A stretch of 64,000 nucleotides of DNA from Chryseobacterium sp. BLS98 (GCF_001045445.1 NZ_LFNF01000003.1:868001-932000); one strand, 5' to 3'; counted from the first letter of the stretch, positions 14,901 to 25,149 are shown. The notes: generated by a model not told the origin, from the sequence alone. Numbers and translations are program-made.

Positions 14901-17663
14901 GTGAAAAATTTTACAACGGTATTAAAAATAGCTCCTGCTTTTTTATTGGCCAGTTCAATAATGCATGCGCAGGACTCTTTAACCAAAGAAAAAAAGATTG
15001 AAGAAGTTGTATTGATCGGATATGGAAAGCAGAAGAAATCTGATCTTACAGGATCCATCACATCAGTTACAGCGAAAGACTTCAACGGAGGTGCAACCTC
15101 TGCAGGGCAGCTTATCCAGGGGAAAACGCCTGGTGTACAGATTACTAACAACAGTGGTGCTCCGGGTTCGGGTACTAAAATAAGGATAAGAGGGACATCA
15201 TCTTTAAATGGTGAGAACTCTCCATTAATTGTTATTGACGGGGTTCCGCAGGACTTTACAGGAGTGAATGGTGCTTCAGATCCATTGTCATTAATTAACC
15301 CGAATGATATTGAAACGTTTGATATTTTAAAAGATGCTTCTGCTACGGCCATTTATGGTAATAGGGCTTCTAATGGGGTAATCCTGGTTACAACTAAAAA
15401 GGGAACTGCTGGAAAATTTAAAGTTAATTTTTCCACAATGGCCTCTGTTTCTACAAAAATGGGGAATGTTGATGTTCTCAATGCGGACGAATATAGATCA
15501 TTCGTGAATGAAATGGCGCAGACCAATCCTGCTGTTGCAGTAAATGCCTCCCGACTGGGAACAGCCAATACAAACTGGCAGAATCAGATTTATCAGAAAG
15601 CCTGGGGAACAGATAATAACTTGGCTCTTTCCGGGGGTGTTAAATGGTTGCCTTACCGGTTGTCAATTGGATATAATGACCAAAATGGTATCGTAAGAAC
15701 AAATTCATTTAGGAGAACTTCTGTAGGAATAAATTTAAATCCGAAATTTTTTGATAATCATTTAGCGGTTAATGTTAATGCAAAAGGAACGTTTACTGAT
15801 AACAGATTCTCTGATGGAGGAGCTATTAAAGCTGCCACTTATTTTGATCCAACTCAACCGGTATATTCAGGAAACTCAAACTATGGAGGTTATTATGAAT
15901 GGACAGACCCTAATAACCAGGTAACAGGTCTGAATGTAAATGGAACCTCTAACCCATTGGGGCTTCTATACGGTATCCGTGATGTGTCATCTGTTTGGAG
16001 AGGTTTAGGAAATATTCAGTTAGATTATAAATTCCATTTTTTACCGGATTTACACTTTAACGTAAATGCTGGTTATGATTATTCTAAGAGTAATGGTGCA
16101 AAAACTGTAAGCCCTTTTTATAGACCAGGGATGAGTGATTTAGGAACATTCAATGAATATACTATGGAGAAGAAGAATAAGTTGCTGGAAACGTATTTTA
16201 ATTACTTAAAAACGATAACTGCAATCTCTACTTCTGTCGATCTTACTGCAGGATATGCATATCAAGGCTTCCGTACAATCATTCCCGGATCAACGACATT
16301 CAAAGGAAGAGGTCAGAATACCTCTACCAATAATTTTGAAACAAATTATATCTTGTTATCATTTTATGGAAGAGGTATTTTTACAATAGCTAATAAATAT
16401 ATTGTATCAGCTTCCATCAGAAGGGATGGGTCTTCAAGATTCTATAACGGTGGCACAAGCAATGTTTGGGGGAATTTTCCGGGGGTATCTGTTGCTTGGA
16501 AAATTAACGAAGAAAACTTCCTGAAAGATACAGGTGTCAATGTTTTAAAACTAAGAGCAGGTTGGGGGAAAACAGGTCAGCAGGAACTACCTACCTTAGA
16601 TACTAATAAGCCAAGAAACTATCCGTCTTATGCTGCTTATAATTTAAGTTCAGATGGTGCTCAGTATCAATTTGGAGATCAGTTCTTCTACATGATGAGA
16701 CCAGAAATTTATAATCCAAATTTGGGTTGGGAGATAACCACAACTAAGAATGCAGGTCTTGATTTTGGTTTTGCAAAAAACAGAATCACCGGTTCCATTG
16801 ATGTTTACCAAAAAGACACAAAAGATCTAATTGTAGATTCTCCGATTGCAGCAGGTGATTTAAGCAATCATAACCTATTGAATGTGGGTAATATGCAGAC
16901 AAAAGGGATAGAGGGATCTGTTACAGTGGTTCCAATCAAAAAAGAAAATACGACTTGGGAAGTTTCATTTAATGCAACACACTATAAATCTAAAATTACA
17001 AAACTGATTAATGGAGCAGATTCAACCTATAGAATTCTTGTAGGAGGAATTGATGGTGGTGTGAATAATACTATTCAGGCTCACACTGTAGGACTTCAGC
17101 CCAATGCTTTCTATGTATTTCAACAGGTATATGACACCAGTGGGAAACCTGTCGACGGAGCATATGTAGATAGAAATGCTGATGGTAAAATTGATGTTAA
17201 CGATAGATATTATTATAAATCAACACAGCCAGATGCTATTATTGGGTTTAATACCAAATTCTCTCATAAGAATTGGGATATTGGTTTAAGCGCAAGAGCT
17301 GTACTTGGAAATTATGTATATAATAATGCTGCATCAAATAGCTCTATCCAGTCATTAACAACCAATAACTATTTACAGAATGTATATTCTTCTACAGCAG
17401 ACTATAGATTTTCAAGCCCACAATATTTCTCAGACATCTTTGTTGAGAATGCGTCTTTCCTGAGACTCGATAATGTTAATGCCGGATACAATTTTAAGGA
17501 TGTATTTTATAAAGGAAGTAATATCAGAGTTTATGCAATGCTTCAAAACGTGTTTGTAATTACTAAATATTCAGGAATAGACCCTGAAGTATTCGGAAAT
17601 ATCGATAATGGATATTATCAGATGCCAAAAGTATATTCATTAGGATTTAACTTTCAATTTTAA
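14901..17663 (+). CDS. SusC/RagA-family TonB-linked outer-membrane transporter
   Basis: A 920-residue outer-membrane barrel that imports starch or maltodextrin oligosaccharides with its SusD lid, powered by TonB. The start is GTG at 14901, giving a signal peptide ending MHAQDS. The SusC-specific motif EEVVLIGYGKQKKSDLTGS follows at once, then the plug (RIRGTSSLNGENSPLIVIDGVPQ; KDASATAIYGNRASNGVILVTTKKG) and a long barrel ending in the aromatic strand YSLGFNFQF. The usual ~80-residue carboxypeptidase-regulatory-like domain before the plug is missing. susD starts 5 bases after the stop, so the two are translationally close. Confidence 0.95.
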   Translation: MKNFTTVLKIAPAFLLASSIMHAQDSLTKEKKIEEVVLIGYGKQKKSDLTGSITSVTAKDFNGGATSAGQLIQGKTPGVQITNNSGAPGSGTKIRIRGTSSLNGENSPLIVIDGVPQDFTGVNGASDPLSLINPNDIETFDILKDASATAIYGNRASNGVILVTTKKGTAGKFKVNFSTMASVSTKMGNVDVLNADEYRSFVNEMAQTNPAVAVNASRLGTANTNWQNQIYQKAWGTDNNLALSGGVKWLPYRLSIGYNDQNGIVRTNSFRRTSVGINLNPKFFDNHLAVNVNAKGTFTDNRFSDGGAIKAATYFDPTQPVYSGNSNYGGYYEWTDPNNQVTGLNVNGTSNPLGLLYGIRDVSSVWRGLGNIQLDYKFHFLPDLHFNVNAGYDYSKSNGAKTVSPFYRPGMSDLGTFNEYTMEKKNKLLETYFNYLKTITAISTSVDLTAGYAYQGFRTIIPGSTTFKGRGQNTSTNNFETNYILLSFYGRGIFTIANKYIVSASIRRDGSSRFYNGGTSNVWGNFPGVSVAWKINEENFLKDTGVNVLKLRAGWGKTGQQELPTLDTNKPRNYPSYAAYNLSSDGAQYQFGDQFFYMMRPEIYNPNLGWEITTTKNAGLDFGFAKNRITGSIDVYQKDTKDLIVDSPIAAGDLSNHNLLNVGNMQTKGIEGSVTVVPIKKENTTWEVSFNATHYKSKITKLINGADSTYRILVGGIDGGVNNTIQAHTVGLQPNAFYVFQQVYDTSGKPVDGAYVDRNADGKIDVNDRYYYKSTQPDAIIGFNTKFSHKNWDIGLSARAVLGNYVYNNAASNSSIQSLTTNNYLQNVYSSTADYRFSSPQYFSDIFVENASFLRLDNVNAGYNFKDVFYKGSNIRVYAMLQNVFVITKYSGIDPEVFGNIDNGYYQMPKVYSLGFNFQF

Positions 17664-17668
17664 TTAAA

Positions 17669-19249
17669 ATGAGACGATTTAAAACAAATATAATAGCAGT
17701 TGCAGCTTTAGTAAGTATTTTGACTGTAACTTCTTGTGTCAATGATTTAGAACAAGTACCAATTACGGATGTTACCTCAGCCAGCGTTTTTGCTGATTTT
17801 GGAAACTATCCGATGGCCTTAGCGAAAATATACGGTGGTTTTGCCAATGGAGGGCAGTCGGCCAATGGTGGAAATTCAGATATTAATGGTATTGATGGAA
17901 ACTTTTCACAATATACCAGAGTAATATATACTTTGCAGACACTATCTACTGATGAAGCGGTAATTGCATGGAATGATGGAACACTTCAAACCATTCATAA
18001 AATGACTTGGGATTCTTCCAGCGAATTTGTAGAAGGAGCTTACTACAGACTTTTTACACAAATTGCTACAAGTAATGAATTCTTGAGAAACGTAACTGAT
18101 GAAAAATTAGCAGCAAATAATATTACAGGCGCTAATTTAACAGAAGCTAAATATATGAGGGCTGAAGTAAGATATTTACGTGCCTTATCATACTATTATG
18201 CATTAGATCTTTTTGGAAACGTTCCTTTTGTAGACGAGAGCTATTTGCCAGGATCAGTAAATCCGCCTAAGAGAATTACCCGTGCAGAACTTTTTAATTA
18301 TGTTGAAAGTGAACTGCTTGCAGTGGCTGGAGAGCTGAAAGATCCTAAAGCAAATGCATATGGTAGAGCGGATAAGGCTGCAGCATGGGCCCTTTTAGCT
18401 CGTTTATATCTGAATTCAAATGTGTATAACGGTTCAAATCACTATGCAGATTGTATTACTTATTGCAATAAGATTATACAGGCAGGATATTCATTAAAAC
18501 CTAAATATAAAGACTTATTTCTTGCTGACAATGATAAAAATAATCCTGAAGTTATTTTCCCTATTGCATTTGACGGAGTTCATATTCAGACATCAGGTGG
18601 TACAACTTACCTGATCCATGCAGGAATTGGGGGAAGTATGCCTGCTTCTGACTTCGGGGTTAGTGGAGGATGGGGTGGTTTAAGAACTACAAAATCTTAC
18701 GTAAACCTATTCTCAGGATCAACTTCTGACCAGAGAGGTAATTTTTATACTGCAGGGCAGAATTTAGAAATTAATGATCTGGGAGTATTTACCGATGGGT
18801 ATGGATTTATTAAATTCAAAAACCTGACAAGTGGTGGAGTTCCAGGATCTGATGCTTCAGGAAATTTCTGTGATACGGATATTCCGATATTCCGATTGGC
18901 TGACGTATATTTAATGTATGCGGAAGCTACTTTAAGAGGTGGAAGCGGAGGTAATGCTGCTACGGCGCTTACGTATGTGAATGCATTAAGAACACGTGCA
19001 GGGGCACCAGCAGTAGCATCAATTAATACAGATTATATATTGGATGAAAGAGGAAGAGAATTAGGTTGGGAAATGACAAGGAGAACAGACCTTATTCGTT
19101 ACGGTAAGTTCACTACCGGCTCATATGTATGGCCATGGAAAGGAGGTGTTAAAGATGGAAAGAGTGTAGAAGACTACAGAAATCTTTATCCGATTCCTGC
19201 TAAAGATATCATTGCAAATCCAAATTTAATTCAGAACCCTGGATATTAA
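17669..19249 (+). CDS. SusD/RagB-family starch-binding outer-membrane lipoprotein
   Basis: The surface-exposed glycan-binding lid that sits on the SusC transporter. It has 526 residues, with a lipoprotein signal peptide ending LTVTSC (Cys at residue 23). The SusD fold is marked by the helical tetratricopeptide-like core (LRALSYYYALDLFGNVPFVDES), the block RADKAAAWALLARLYLNSNVYNG, and the C-terminal IPIFRLADVYLMYAEA and RGRELGWEMTRRTDLIRYGKF. The last is the typical SusD ending, with YPIPAKDI at the C-terminus. It follows susC within 5 bases and precedes susE by 16 bases. Confidence 0.96.
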   Translation: MRRFKTNIIAVAALVSILTVTSCVNDLEQVPITDVTSASVFADFGNYPMALAKIYGGFANGGQSANGGNSDINGIDGNFSQYTRVIYTLQTLSTDEAVIAWNDGTLQTIHKMTWDSSSEFVEGAYYRLFTQIATSNEFLRNVTDEKLAANNITGANLTEAKYMRAEVRYLRALSYYYALDLFGNVPFVDESYLPGSVNPPKRITRAELFNYVESELLAVAGELKDPKANAYGRADKAAAWALLARLYLNSNVYNGSNHYADCITYCNKIIQAGYSLKPKYKDLFLADNDKNNPEVIFPIAFDGVHIQTSGGTTYLIHAGIGGSMPASDFGVSGGWGGLRTTKSYVNLFSGSTSDQRGNFYTAGQNLEINDLGVFTDGYGFIKFKNLTSGGVPGSDASGNFCDTDIPIFRLADVYLMYAEATLRGGSGGNAATALTYVNALRTRAGAPAVASINTDYILDERGRELGWEMTRRTDLIRYGKFTTGSYVWPWKGGVKDGKSVEDYRNLYPIPAKDIIANPNLIQNPGY

Positions 19250-19265
19250 TTAAAAACACTATAAA

Positions 19266-20381
19266 ATGAAACAAATATTTAGATTATTAGCCATAGCCTT
19301 TATTGGTTTTCTGGTTATTTCCTGTGAAAAAGATGAAGATCAGGCAGTAATTAATGAAACAACCACAGGCAAACTATCTGCAGATAAAAGTGCAATAATT
19401 CTTAATGAACTTACTGCCAATGATGCTGTAATCAATTTTACATGGACAAAACCCACATTTAATATCGCTGTAGTTTCCACTCAGCAGATAGAGCTTGGAA
19501 TTAAAGGAAGTAATTTTAAAAAAAGTGCTACTGTTGATTTCGCCAATGATGCTACCTCAGGTGCTATTACTCACGCTGCAATGAATGCTGCAATGTTCAG
19601 TATTGGTGCAACAGCGGACGCCGTAAATGATATTGAGGCAAGATTGAAAACATCTGTAGGATCAGCAGCTTTCTATTCAAATGTTGTAGCTATTAAAGTA
19701 ACACCCTATACTCCAAACCCGGATTTGGTATATCCTAAAATTAATGTACCTGGCGGATATGCCGGAGCAGCAGGTTATGCAACTTGGAATCCAGCTAATT
19801 CACCTAACTTATTTTCGCCGGAAAAGAACGATAAATACAGAGGATTTATCCTAATCAGTGATCTAGCAGGTGAAAATGGACAGTACAAATTTACTGTGAA
19901 CCAGGACTGGCCGGGAAATAAAGGTGATGACGGGACTAATACAGGAAAGCTGGTTGGAGATGGAGCCAACATAAAAGCACCTGTAATAGGAACATATTAT
20001 ATTAAAGTTGACTGGGCGGCAAATACCTATTCTTCCGTTTTGGCAAACTTCGGAGTGATCGGGGATGCCACACCTACGGGATGGGGATCAGATACAAATT
20101 TTGTATACAATCCGGCTACTAAAACTTATGTAATTAACTCCATTGCTTTAAATAATACCGGAGTATTCAAATTTAGAGCAAATGACGACTGGGCAATGAA
20201 ATTCCAGCCTAAAAAAGATGATGAGACGCTGATTTCAGGAAAGGCTGTACAATCTTATTTCAGTGCTGAAAATACAGTAGACGGTGATCCTAATTACAAA
20301 GTATCCGAAGCAGGTAACTATAAAATTGAACTGGATTTACATAATTCAGCGTTTTATAAGCTAACTGTTACCAAATTGTAA
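19266..20381 (+). CDS. SusE-family outer-membrane starch-binding lipoprotein
   Basis: A 371-residue lipoprotein (lipobox FLVISC, Cys at residue 20) that should bind maltooligosaccharides at the cell surface. The first ~130 residues are an immunoglobulin-like SusE domain (LSADKSAIILNELTANDAVINFTW). The rest contains two related beta-sandwich segments: one around KYRGFILISDLAGENGQYKFTVNQDW and one around NNTGVFKFRANDDWAMKF. These correspond to carbohydrate-binding modules of SusE/SusF. The locus has no separate SusF. A terminator-like hairpin follows, but the GH97 gene downstream is probably co-regulated. Confidence 0.9.
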   Translation: MKQIFRLLAIAFIGFLVISCEKDEDQAVINETTTGKLSADKSAIILNELTANDAVINFTWTKPTFNIAVVSTQQIELGIKGSNFKKSATVDFANDATSGAITHAAMNAAMFSIGATADAVNDIEARLKTSVGSAAFYSNVVAIKVTPYTPNPDLVYPKINVPGGYAGAAGYATWNPANSPNLFSPEKNDKYRGFILISDLAGENGQYKFTVNQDWPGNKGDDGTNTGKLVGDGANIKAPVIGTYYIKVDWAANTYSSVLANFGVIGDATPTGWGSDTNFVYNPATKTYVINSIALNNTGVFKFRANDDWAMKFQPKKDDETLISGKAVQSYFSAENTVDGDPNYKVSEAGNYKIELDLHNSAFYKLTVTKL

Positions 20382-20398
20382 AACATACAAAATAATTT

Positions 20399-20431
20399 GA
20401 TAAAGTGTTGCTTTACCGCAGCACTTTATCT
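20399..20431 (+). terminator. Terminator-like hairpin after susE
   Basis: GATAAAGTGTTGC pairs with GCAGCACTTTATC (one wobble) across a 6-base loop, followed by TATTTTT. It may lower expression of the enzyme genes relative to susCDE. Confidence 0.75.
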
Positions 20432-20457
20432 ATTTTTAAAGTTTATAAATAATCATT

Positions 20458-22614
20458 ATGAAGAAAATTACAGTTGGAGCGATGTTGCTCTCAATGATGT
20501 TCGCGGGTGTTAATGCACAATCTTTAAAATCACCGGATGGAAAGTTTGAAATGAATTTCCAGCTGAAACAGGGAGTACCTTACTATAATCTGAAATATAA
20601 TGGTGCTGTAGTGGTAGAAGATTCCAAATTAGGATTAAGATTATTTAAAGACACAGCCATCAAATTTGCGTCCGAAATTGCTAAAGCGGAAGATGCTAAA
20701 TTTGATCTGAACAATGGCTTCACGAAAACAGATGAAAAACGTGATTCTAAAAACGAAACATGGAAGCCGGTTCTGGGTGAAAAGAAAAATTATATCAACA
20801 ATTACAACGAACTTGCGGTTACCCTTGACCAGACTTCTACAAACAGAAGTATCGTTGTAAAGTTTAGACTGTTCAATGATGGATTAGGATTCAGATATGA
20901 ATTCCCACAGCAGAAAAACCTGAATTATTTTGTAATCAGGGAAGAAGATTCCGAAATAGATTTTCCTACAGATATGAAAGCCTGGTGGATCGTGGCAGAT
21001 TATGACTCCCAGGAATACCAGTATCAGGAAACAAAAATTTCTGAGATTCCGTCCCAATGGGATAAAGCTTTCGATGCCAACGCTTCACAGTCGTTGGTGA
21101 AAAACGCGGTACAGTCTCCGTTGATGCTTAAAAAAGAAGGAAAAGAGCCCCTATACGTCAATGTTGCAGAAGCAGCGGTTTTAGATTACCCGGCTTCCCA
21201 TCTTGAGGTAGATGCTCAGAATTTTAAGTTCAAAACCCATCTTACAGCTGACAGACAAGGAGCGAAAGGATATATTCAAACTCCTTCGGTAACGCCATGG
21301 AGAACCATTATTGTTTCCCCGAAAGCAGAAGAAGTGATGGCTTCCAAAATGATCTTCAATCTTAATGAGCCTACAAAATATACCGACACTTCTTACATTC
21401 ACCCTACAAAATACATGGGTGTATGGTGGGAAATGATCATCGGAAAATCCCAGTGGGCCTATTCTACAGCTGAAAACGTACATCTGGACAAAACAGATTT
21501 CTCAAAACTGACACCGAATGGAAAACATGCGGCCAACAATACAAAAGTTAAGGAATATATCGATTTTGCAGCTGAAAACGGATTCCAGGGACTGTTGATT
21601 GAAGGGTGGAACATCGGTTGGGAAGACTGGTTTGGACACTCAAAAGAATTTGTTTTCGATTTCATCACTCCGTATCCGGATTTTGATATCAAAATGCTTA
21701 ATGATTATGCCCATTCAAAAGGAATTAAGCTTATCATGCACCATGAAACTTCAGGTTCTGCAACCAATTATGAAAGATGGTCAGATAAAGCTTTCCAATT
21801 GATGAATAAGTATGGTTATGATGCAGTTAAGACAGGATATGTAGGAGATATTATTCCAAGAGGAGAACATCACTATTCCCAATGGACGATCAACCATTTC
21901 TACAGAATTGCTGAAAAAGCAAATGACTATAAAATTATGGTCAATTCTCACGAATCCGTGCGTCCTACAGGAGAAAGCCGTACTTACCCGAACTATATTT
22001 CAGCAGAAGCAGCAAGAGGAACCGAGTATGAAGCATTTGGCGGAAATAAGCCGGATCACCAGACCGTTCTTCCGTTCACAAGATGGATGGGTGGCTCTAT
22101 GGACTATACGCCGGGAATTTTCCAGACAAAACTGGATTATTACTTCCCCGGAGATAAGCGTTTCGTAAAAACAACCCTTGTAAAACAGCTTGCCTTGTAT
22201 GTTACCATGTATATGCCTCTTCAGATGGCGGCAGACCTTCCTGAAAACTACAAAAAGCACATGGATGCATTCCAGTTCATCAAAGATGTTGCGGCAGATT
22301 GGGACGATACTAAGATTTTATCTGCAGAACCAGGCGATTATGTAGTGACGGCCAGAAAAGCAAAAGGTACAGACAACTGGTTTGTAGGAGGGATTACCGA
22401 TGAAAATAAACGCGATTACACCGTAGATTTCTCTTTCCTGGACAAAGGAAAAAAGTATGAGGTAACCGTTTATGAAGATGGAAAAGATGCAGATTATATT
22501 GATAATCCTCAAAGCTATAACATCTACAAAAAACAGATCACCAGCAAATCTAAATTGAATTTCAAAATGGCGAGAAGCGGCGGTTTTGCAGTTTCTGTCA
22601 AGCCTGTCAATTAA
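20458..22614 (+). CDS. Glycoside hydrolase family 97 alpha-glucosidase (SusB-like)
   Basis: A 718-residue periplasmic exo-alpha-glucosidase that releases glucose from maltooligosaccharides. A signal peptide ends in VNAQS. The N-terminal beta-sandwich (SPDGKFEMNFQLKQGVPYY) leads into the (beta/alpha)8 barrel with LLIEGWNIGWEDWFG, then MHHETSG with Glu at residue 430, and NSHESVRPTGE with Glu at 499. A C-terminal beta-domain closes the protein. Family knowledge: inverting GH97 enzymes such as SusB of Bacteroides use glutamates in these motifs, whereas retaining members have an Asp nucleophile elsewhere. The pattern here therefore suggests the inverting alpha-glucosidase type. The gene lies between susE and the GH13 gene. 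Confidence 0.94.
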   Translation: MKKITVGAMLLSMMFAGVNAQSLKSPDGKFEMNFQLKQGVPYYNLKYNGAVVVEDSKLGLRLFKDTAIKFASEIAKAEDAKFDLNNGFTKTDEKRDSKNETWKPVLGEKKNYINNYNELAVTLDQTSTNRSIVVKFRLFNDGLGFRYEFPQQKNLNYFVIREEDSEIDFPTDMKAWWIVADYDSQEYQYQETKISEIPSQWDKAFDANASQSLVKNAVQSPLMLKKEGKEPLYVNVAEAAVLDYPASHLEVDAQNFKFKTHLTADRQGAKGYIQTPSVTPWRTIIVSPKAEEVMASKMIFNLNEPTKYTDTSYIHPTKYMGVWWEMIIGKSQWAYSTAENVHLDKTDFSKLTPNGKHAANNTKVKEYIDFAAENGFQGLLIEGWNIGWEDWFGHSKEFVFDFITPYPDFDIKMLNDYAHSKGIKLIMHHETSGSATNYERWSDKAFQLMNKYGYDAVKTGYVGDIIPRGEHHYSQWTINHFYRIAEKANDYKIMVNSHESVRPTGESRTYPNYISAEAARGTEYEAFGGNKPDHQTVLPFTRWMGGSMDYTPGIFQTKLDYYFPGDKRFVKTTLVKQLALYVTMYMPLQMAADLPENYKKHMDAFQFIKDVAADWDDTKILSAEPGDYVVTARKAKGTDNWFVGGITDENKRDYTVDFSFLDKGKKYEVTVYEDGKDADYIDNPQSYNIYKKQITSKSKLNFKMARSGGFAVSVKPVN

Positions 22615-22635
22615 GATTTAATTCATAAGTTTGTT

Positions 22636-22676
22636 ATGCCCCGGTTCATTATATTCGGAAAAATGGGCCGGGGCAT
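22636..22676 (+). terminator. Terminator after the GH97 gene
   Basis: ATGCCCCGG (22636-22644) pairs exactly with CCGGGGCAT (22668-22676), followed by TACTTTT. The loop is 23 bases. Confidence 0.8.
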
Positions 22677-22750
22677 TACTTTTAACTAAAAACACTGAGA
22701 ATATAAAATACCGAATAGAATTAACCTTGTTGATCAAAATACATCCATAA

Positions 22751-24604
22751 ATGAAAAAAATATACGCAATTTTTGCTCTCTCAGCAGCTTCAGTAGCTTT
22801 TTCCCAGATTCAGAAAGTAGAACCTGCTTTTTGGTGGAAAGGAATGAAAAATCCCGAACTTCAGATTTTAGTTTACGGAAAAAATATTGCCAATAATGAA
22901 ATTGAGCTTTCAGATAATATTCAGATTAAGGACATTCAGAAAGTAGAAAATCCTAATTATGTTTTCATTACGGTAAATACAAATGAAATTAATGTTCCTG
23001 CCTTTAAAATCAACCTGAAAAAAGGAAAGAAAAATATAAACTCTTATTCATATGAATTGAAGCAAAGGCTTCCCGGCTCTGCAGACCGTGAATCTTTTAC
23101 CTCAAAAGACGTCATGTATCTCATCATGCCGGATCGTTTTGCCAATGGCGACGAAAAGAACGATTCCAGACCCGATCTGATTGAAAAGTCAGACCGTAGC
23201 CTGCCCAACGGAAGACATGGCGGTGACCTTCGTGGAATAATCAATAACCTTGATTATATTCAGAATTTAGGAGCCACATCCGTCTGGCTTACCCCTGTTA
23301 ATGAAGACAATGAAAAAGTATACTCCTATCATGGATATGCACAGACTGACCTTTATAAAATCGATGGACGATTTGGTACCAATGAAGAATACCGTGAGCT
23401 TTCACAGAAGCTGAACAAACGGAATATGAAGCTGGTTATGGATTATGTTACCAATCACTGGGGTATTTCCCACTGGATGATCAAGGATTTGCCTTCCAAG
23501 GATTGGATTCATTGGTTTGATGAAGGAAAGAACGGCTTTTACCGATCCAATTACAAAACAACCACGCAGTTTGATACCAATGCTTCAGAAATTGACAAAA
23601 AATATGCACTGAACGGATGGTTTGATACCACTATGCCGGATATCAATCAAAAAAATCCTTTAGTTCTGAAATACCTTACCCAAAACGCAATTTGGTGGAT
23701 AGAATATGCAGAGCTGGGTGGTTTTCGTGTAGACACCTATCCGTACAATGACAAAGAAGCTATGGCCAAGTGGGCAAAAGCCATCACTGATGAATATCCG
23801 AAATTCAATATCGTAGGAGAAACCTGGCTTAATACGGCAGGACAGATTTCTGCCTGGCAGAAAAATTCCAAAACCGGAGAAGCAGCAGGATACAATTCTA
23901 ACCTGCCTTCCGTGATGGATTTTATGCTGTATGGCGATATGCCGAAAGCGATTAAAGAAAAAGAAAGCTGGGACACCGGAATGGTAAAGCTGTACAATGT
24001 TTTTACCAGCGATTTCCTGTATCCAGATATCAATAACGTCCTGGTATTCTTTGAAAATCATGATACGGAAAGATGGAACGAGATCTTCAATGCAGATCCT
24101 AAAGCTTACAAAATGGGGCTTACACTGATTTCTACAGTTCGTGGAATTCCGCAGATCTATTACGGATCAGAAATAGGAATGAAGGGAGACAAAAATAAAG
24201 GTGGAGATGCGGATATCAGAAGAGATTTTCCTGGAGGATGGAAGTCAGACACTCAGAATGCTTTGAATCCTTCATCTCAAACTCCTGAACAAAAGGATTT
24301 CTATCAGTTTACCCAAAAGCTTTTGAACTGGAGAAAAGGAAAAGAGGTGATTCATACCGGAAAAACTAAAAACTACGTTCCACAGGATGGGGTTTTTGTC
24401 TATTTCAGATACGACGGTAAAGAAAGTGTAATGATTGTCCTTAATAATAATGAAAAAGACCAGACTCTGGACTTGAAACGTTTTGCTGAATCTTTAGGAA
24501 CTGCCAGAAAAGGAAAAGAAGTGATATCAGGAAAAGAAATTTCCATACAGAACAACCTTGTCGTTCCTGCAAAAACCTCAATGATCATTGAACTCCAAAA
24601 TTAA
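22751..24604 (+). CDS. GH13 neopullulanase/cyclomaltodextrinase-type alpha-amylase (SusA-like)
   Basis: A 617-residue exported enzyme that cuts alpha-1,4-linked glucans. After the signal peptide (SVAFSQ) comes the N-terminal cyclomaltodextrinase domain (about 20-108, beginning VEPAFWWKGMKNPELQILVYG). The GH13 barrel follows: region I DYVTNH (231-236), nucleophile Asp328 in GGFRVDTYPY, acid/base Glu357 in VGETWLN, and transition-state Asp438 in FFENHDTER. A C-terminal beta-domain with an all-beta ending completes it. The domain order is that of SusA-type periplasmic enzymes. The next gene starts 12 bases after the stop. Confidence 0.95.
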   Translation: MKKIYAIFALSAASVAFSQIQKVEPAFWWKGMKNPELQILVYGKNIANNEIELSDNIQIKDIQKVENPNYVFITVNTNEINVPAFKINLKKGKKNINSYSYELKQRLPGSADRESFTSKDVMYLIMPDRFANGDEKNDSRPDLIEKSDRSLPNGRHGGDLRGIINNLDYIQNLGATSVWLTPVNEDNEKVYSYHGYAQTDLYKIDGRFGTNEEYRELSQKLNKRNMKLVMDYVTNHWGISHWMIKDLPSKDWIHWFDEGKNGFYRSNYKTTTQFDTNASEIDKKYALNGWFDTTMPDINQKNPLVLKYLTQNAIWWIEYAELGGFRVDTYPYNDKEAMAKWAKAITDEYPKFNIVGETWLNTAGQISAWQKNSKTGEAAGYNSNLPSVMDFMLYGDMPKAIKEKESWDTGMVKLYNVFTSDFLYPDINNVLVFFENHDTERWNEIFNADPKAYKMGLTLISTVRGIPQIYYGSEIGMKGDKNKGGDADIRRDFPGGWKSDTQNALNPSSQTPEQKDFYQFTQKLLNWRKGKEVIHTGKTKNYVPQDGVFVYFRYDGKESVMIVLNNNEKDQTLDLKRFAESLGTARKGKEVISGKEISIQNNLVVPAKTSMIIELQN

Positions 24605-24616
24605 AATGAATTAGTC

Positions 24617-25144
24617 ATGAAAAAAATAACAATTATTGGTATATTGATGTTATTTGTATTAGGCTTTTCAGATTTGAACGCCCAATCCAACGGTGCCAAA
24701 TTTGAAAAAGACAAAACAGAAATAGGAACCATGCTCGACGGTTTTAATGTAGCTGCAGCAAAAGCTGATTTCAATACTTATTTCAACTATTTTGCAGATG
24801 AATCCACATTTATAGGAACCGATGCTACAGAAGTCTGGGACAAAAAAGCCTTTATGGTCTGGGCAAAGCCTCATTTCGACAAAAAGAAAACCTGGAATTT
24901 CACTTCCCTGAAAAGAAACATCTATTTTAGCAAAGACGGGAAACTGGCCTGGTTTGATGAGCTGCTTGATACCCAAATGAAAATCTGCAGAGGTTCAGGA
25001 GTTGTAGAAAAAATAAACGGAAGCTGGAAGGTAAAACAATATGTACTTTCTGTAACCGTTCCCAATGAAGTTGTAGACAAAGTGGTCGTAGAGAAAGCTC
25101 CGATTGAAAATGTATTAATACAAGAATTAAAAACTAAAAAATAA
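24617..25144 (+). CDS. Exported NTF2/SnoaL-like protein in the sus locus
   Basis: A 175-residue protein with a signal peptide (MKKITIIGILMLFVLGFSDLNAQS) and one NTF2-like domain: TMLDGFNVAAAKADFNTYFNYFADESTFIGTD, a conserved opening in SnoaL-like proteins, and W-x-V-K-Q-Y-V near the end. No catalytic role can be given. It sits tightly between the amylase (12 bases before) and the transporter (5 bases after), so it is co-transcribed with starch genes. It could bind a sugar-derived ligand or be a chaperone-like accessory, but this is speculation. Confidence 0.75.
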   Translation: MKKITIIGILMLFVLGFSDLNAQSNGAKFEKDKTEIGTMLDGFNVAAAKADFNTYFNYFADESTFIGTDATEVWDKKAFMVWAKPHFDKKKTWNFTSLKRNIYFSKDGKLAWFDELLDTQMKICRGSGVVEKINGSWKVKQYVLSVTVPNEVVDKVVVEKAPIENVLIQELKTKK

Positions 25145-25149
25145 ACACA

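Noticed and set aside
14837..15352. A long minus-strand frame overlapping the start of susC
   Set aside because: It is antisense to a clear SusC sequence and shows no recognisable domain.
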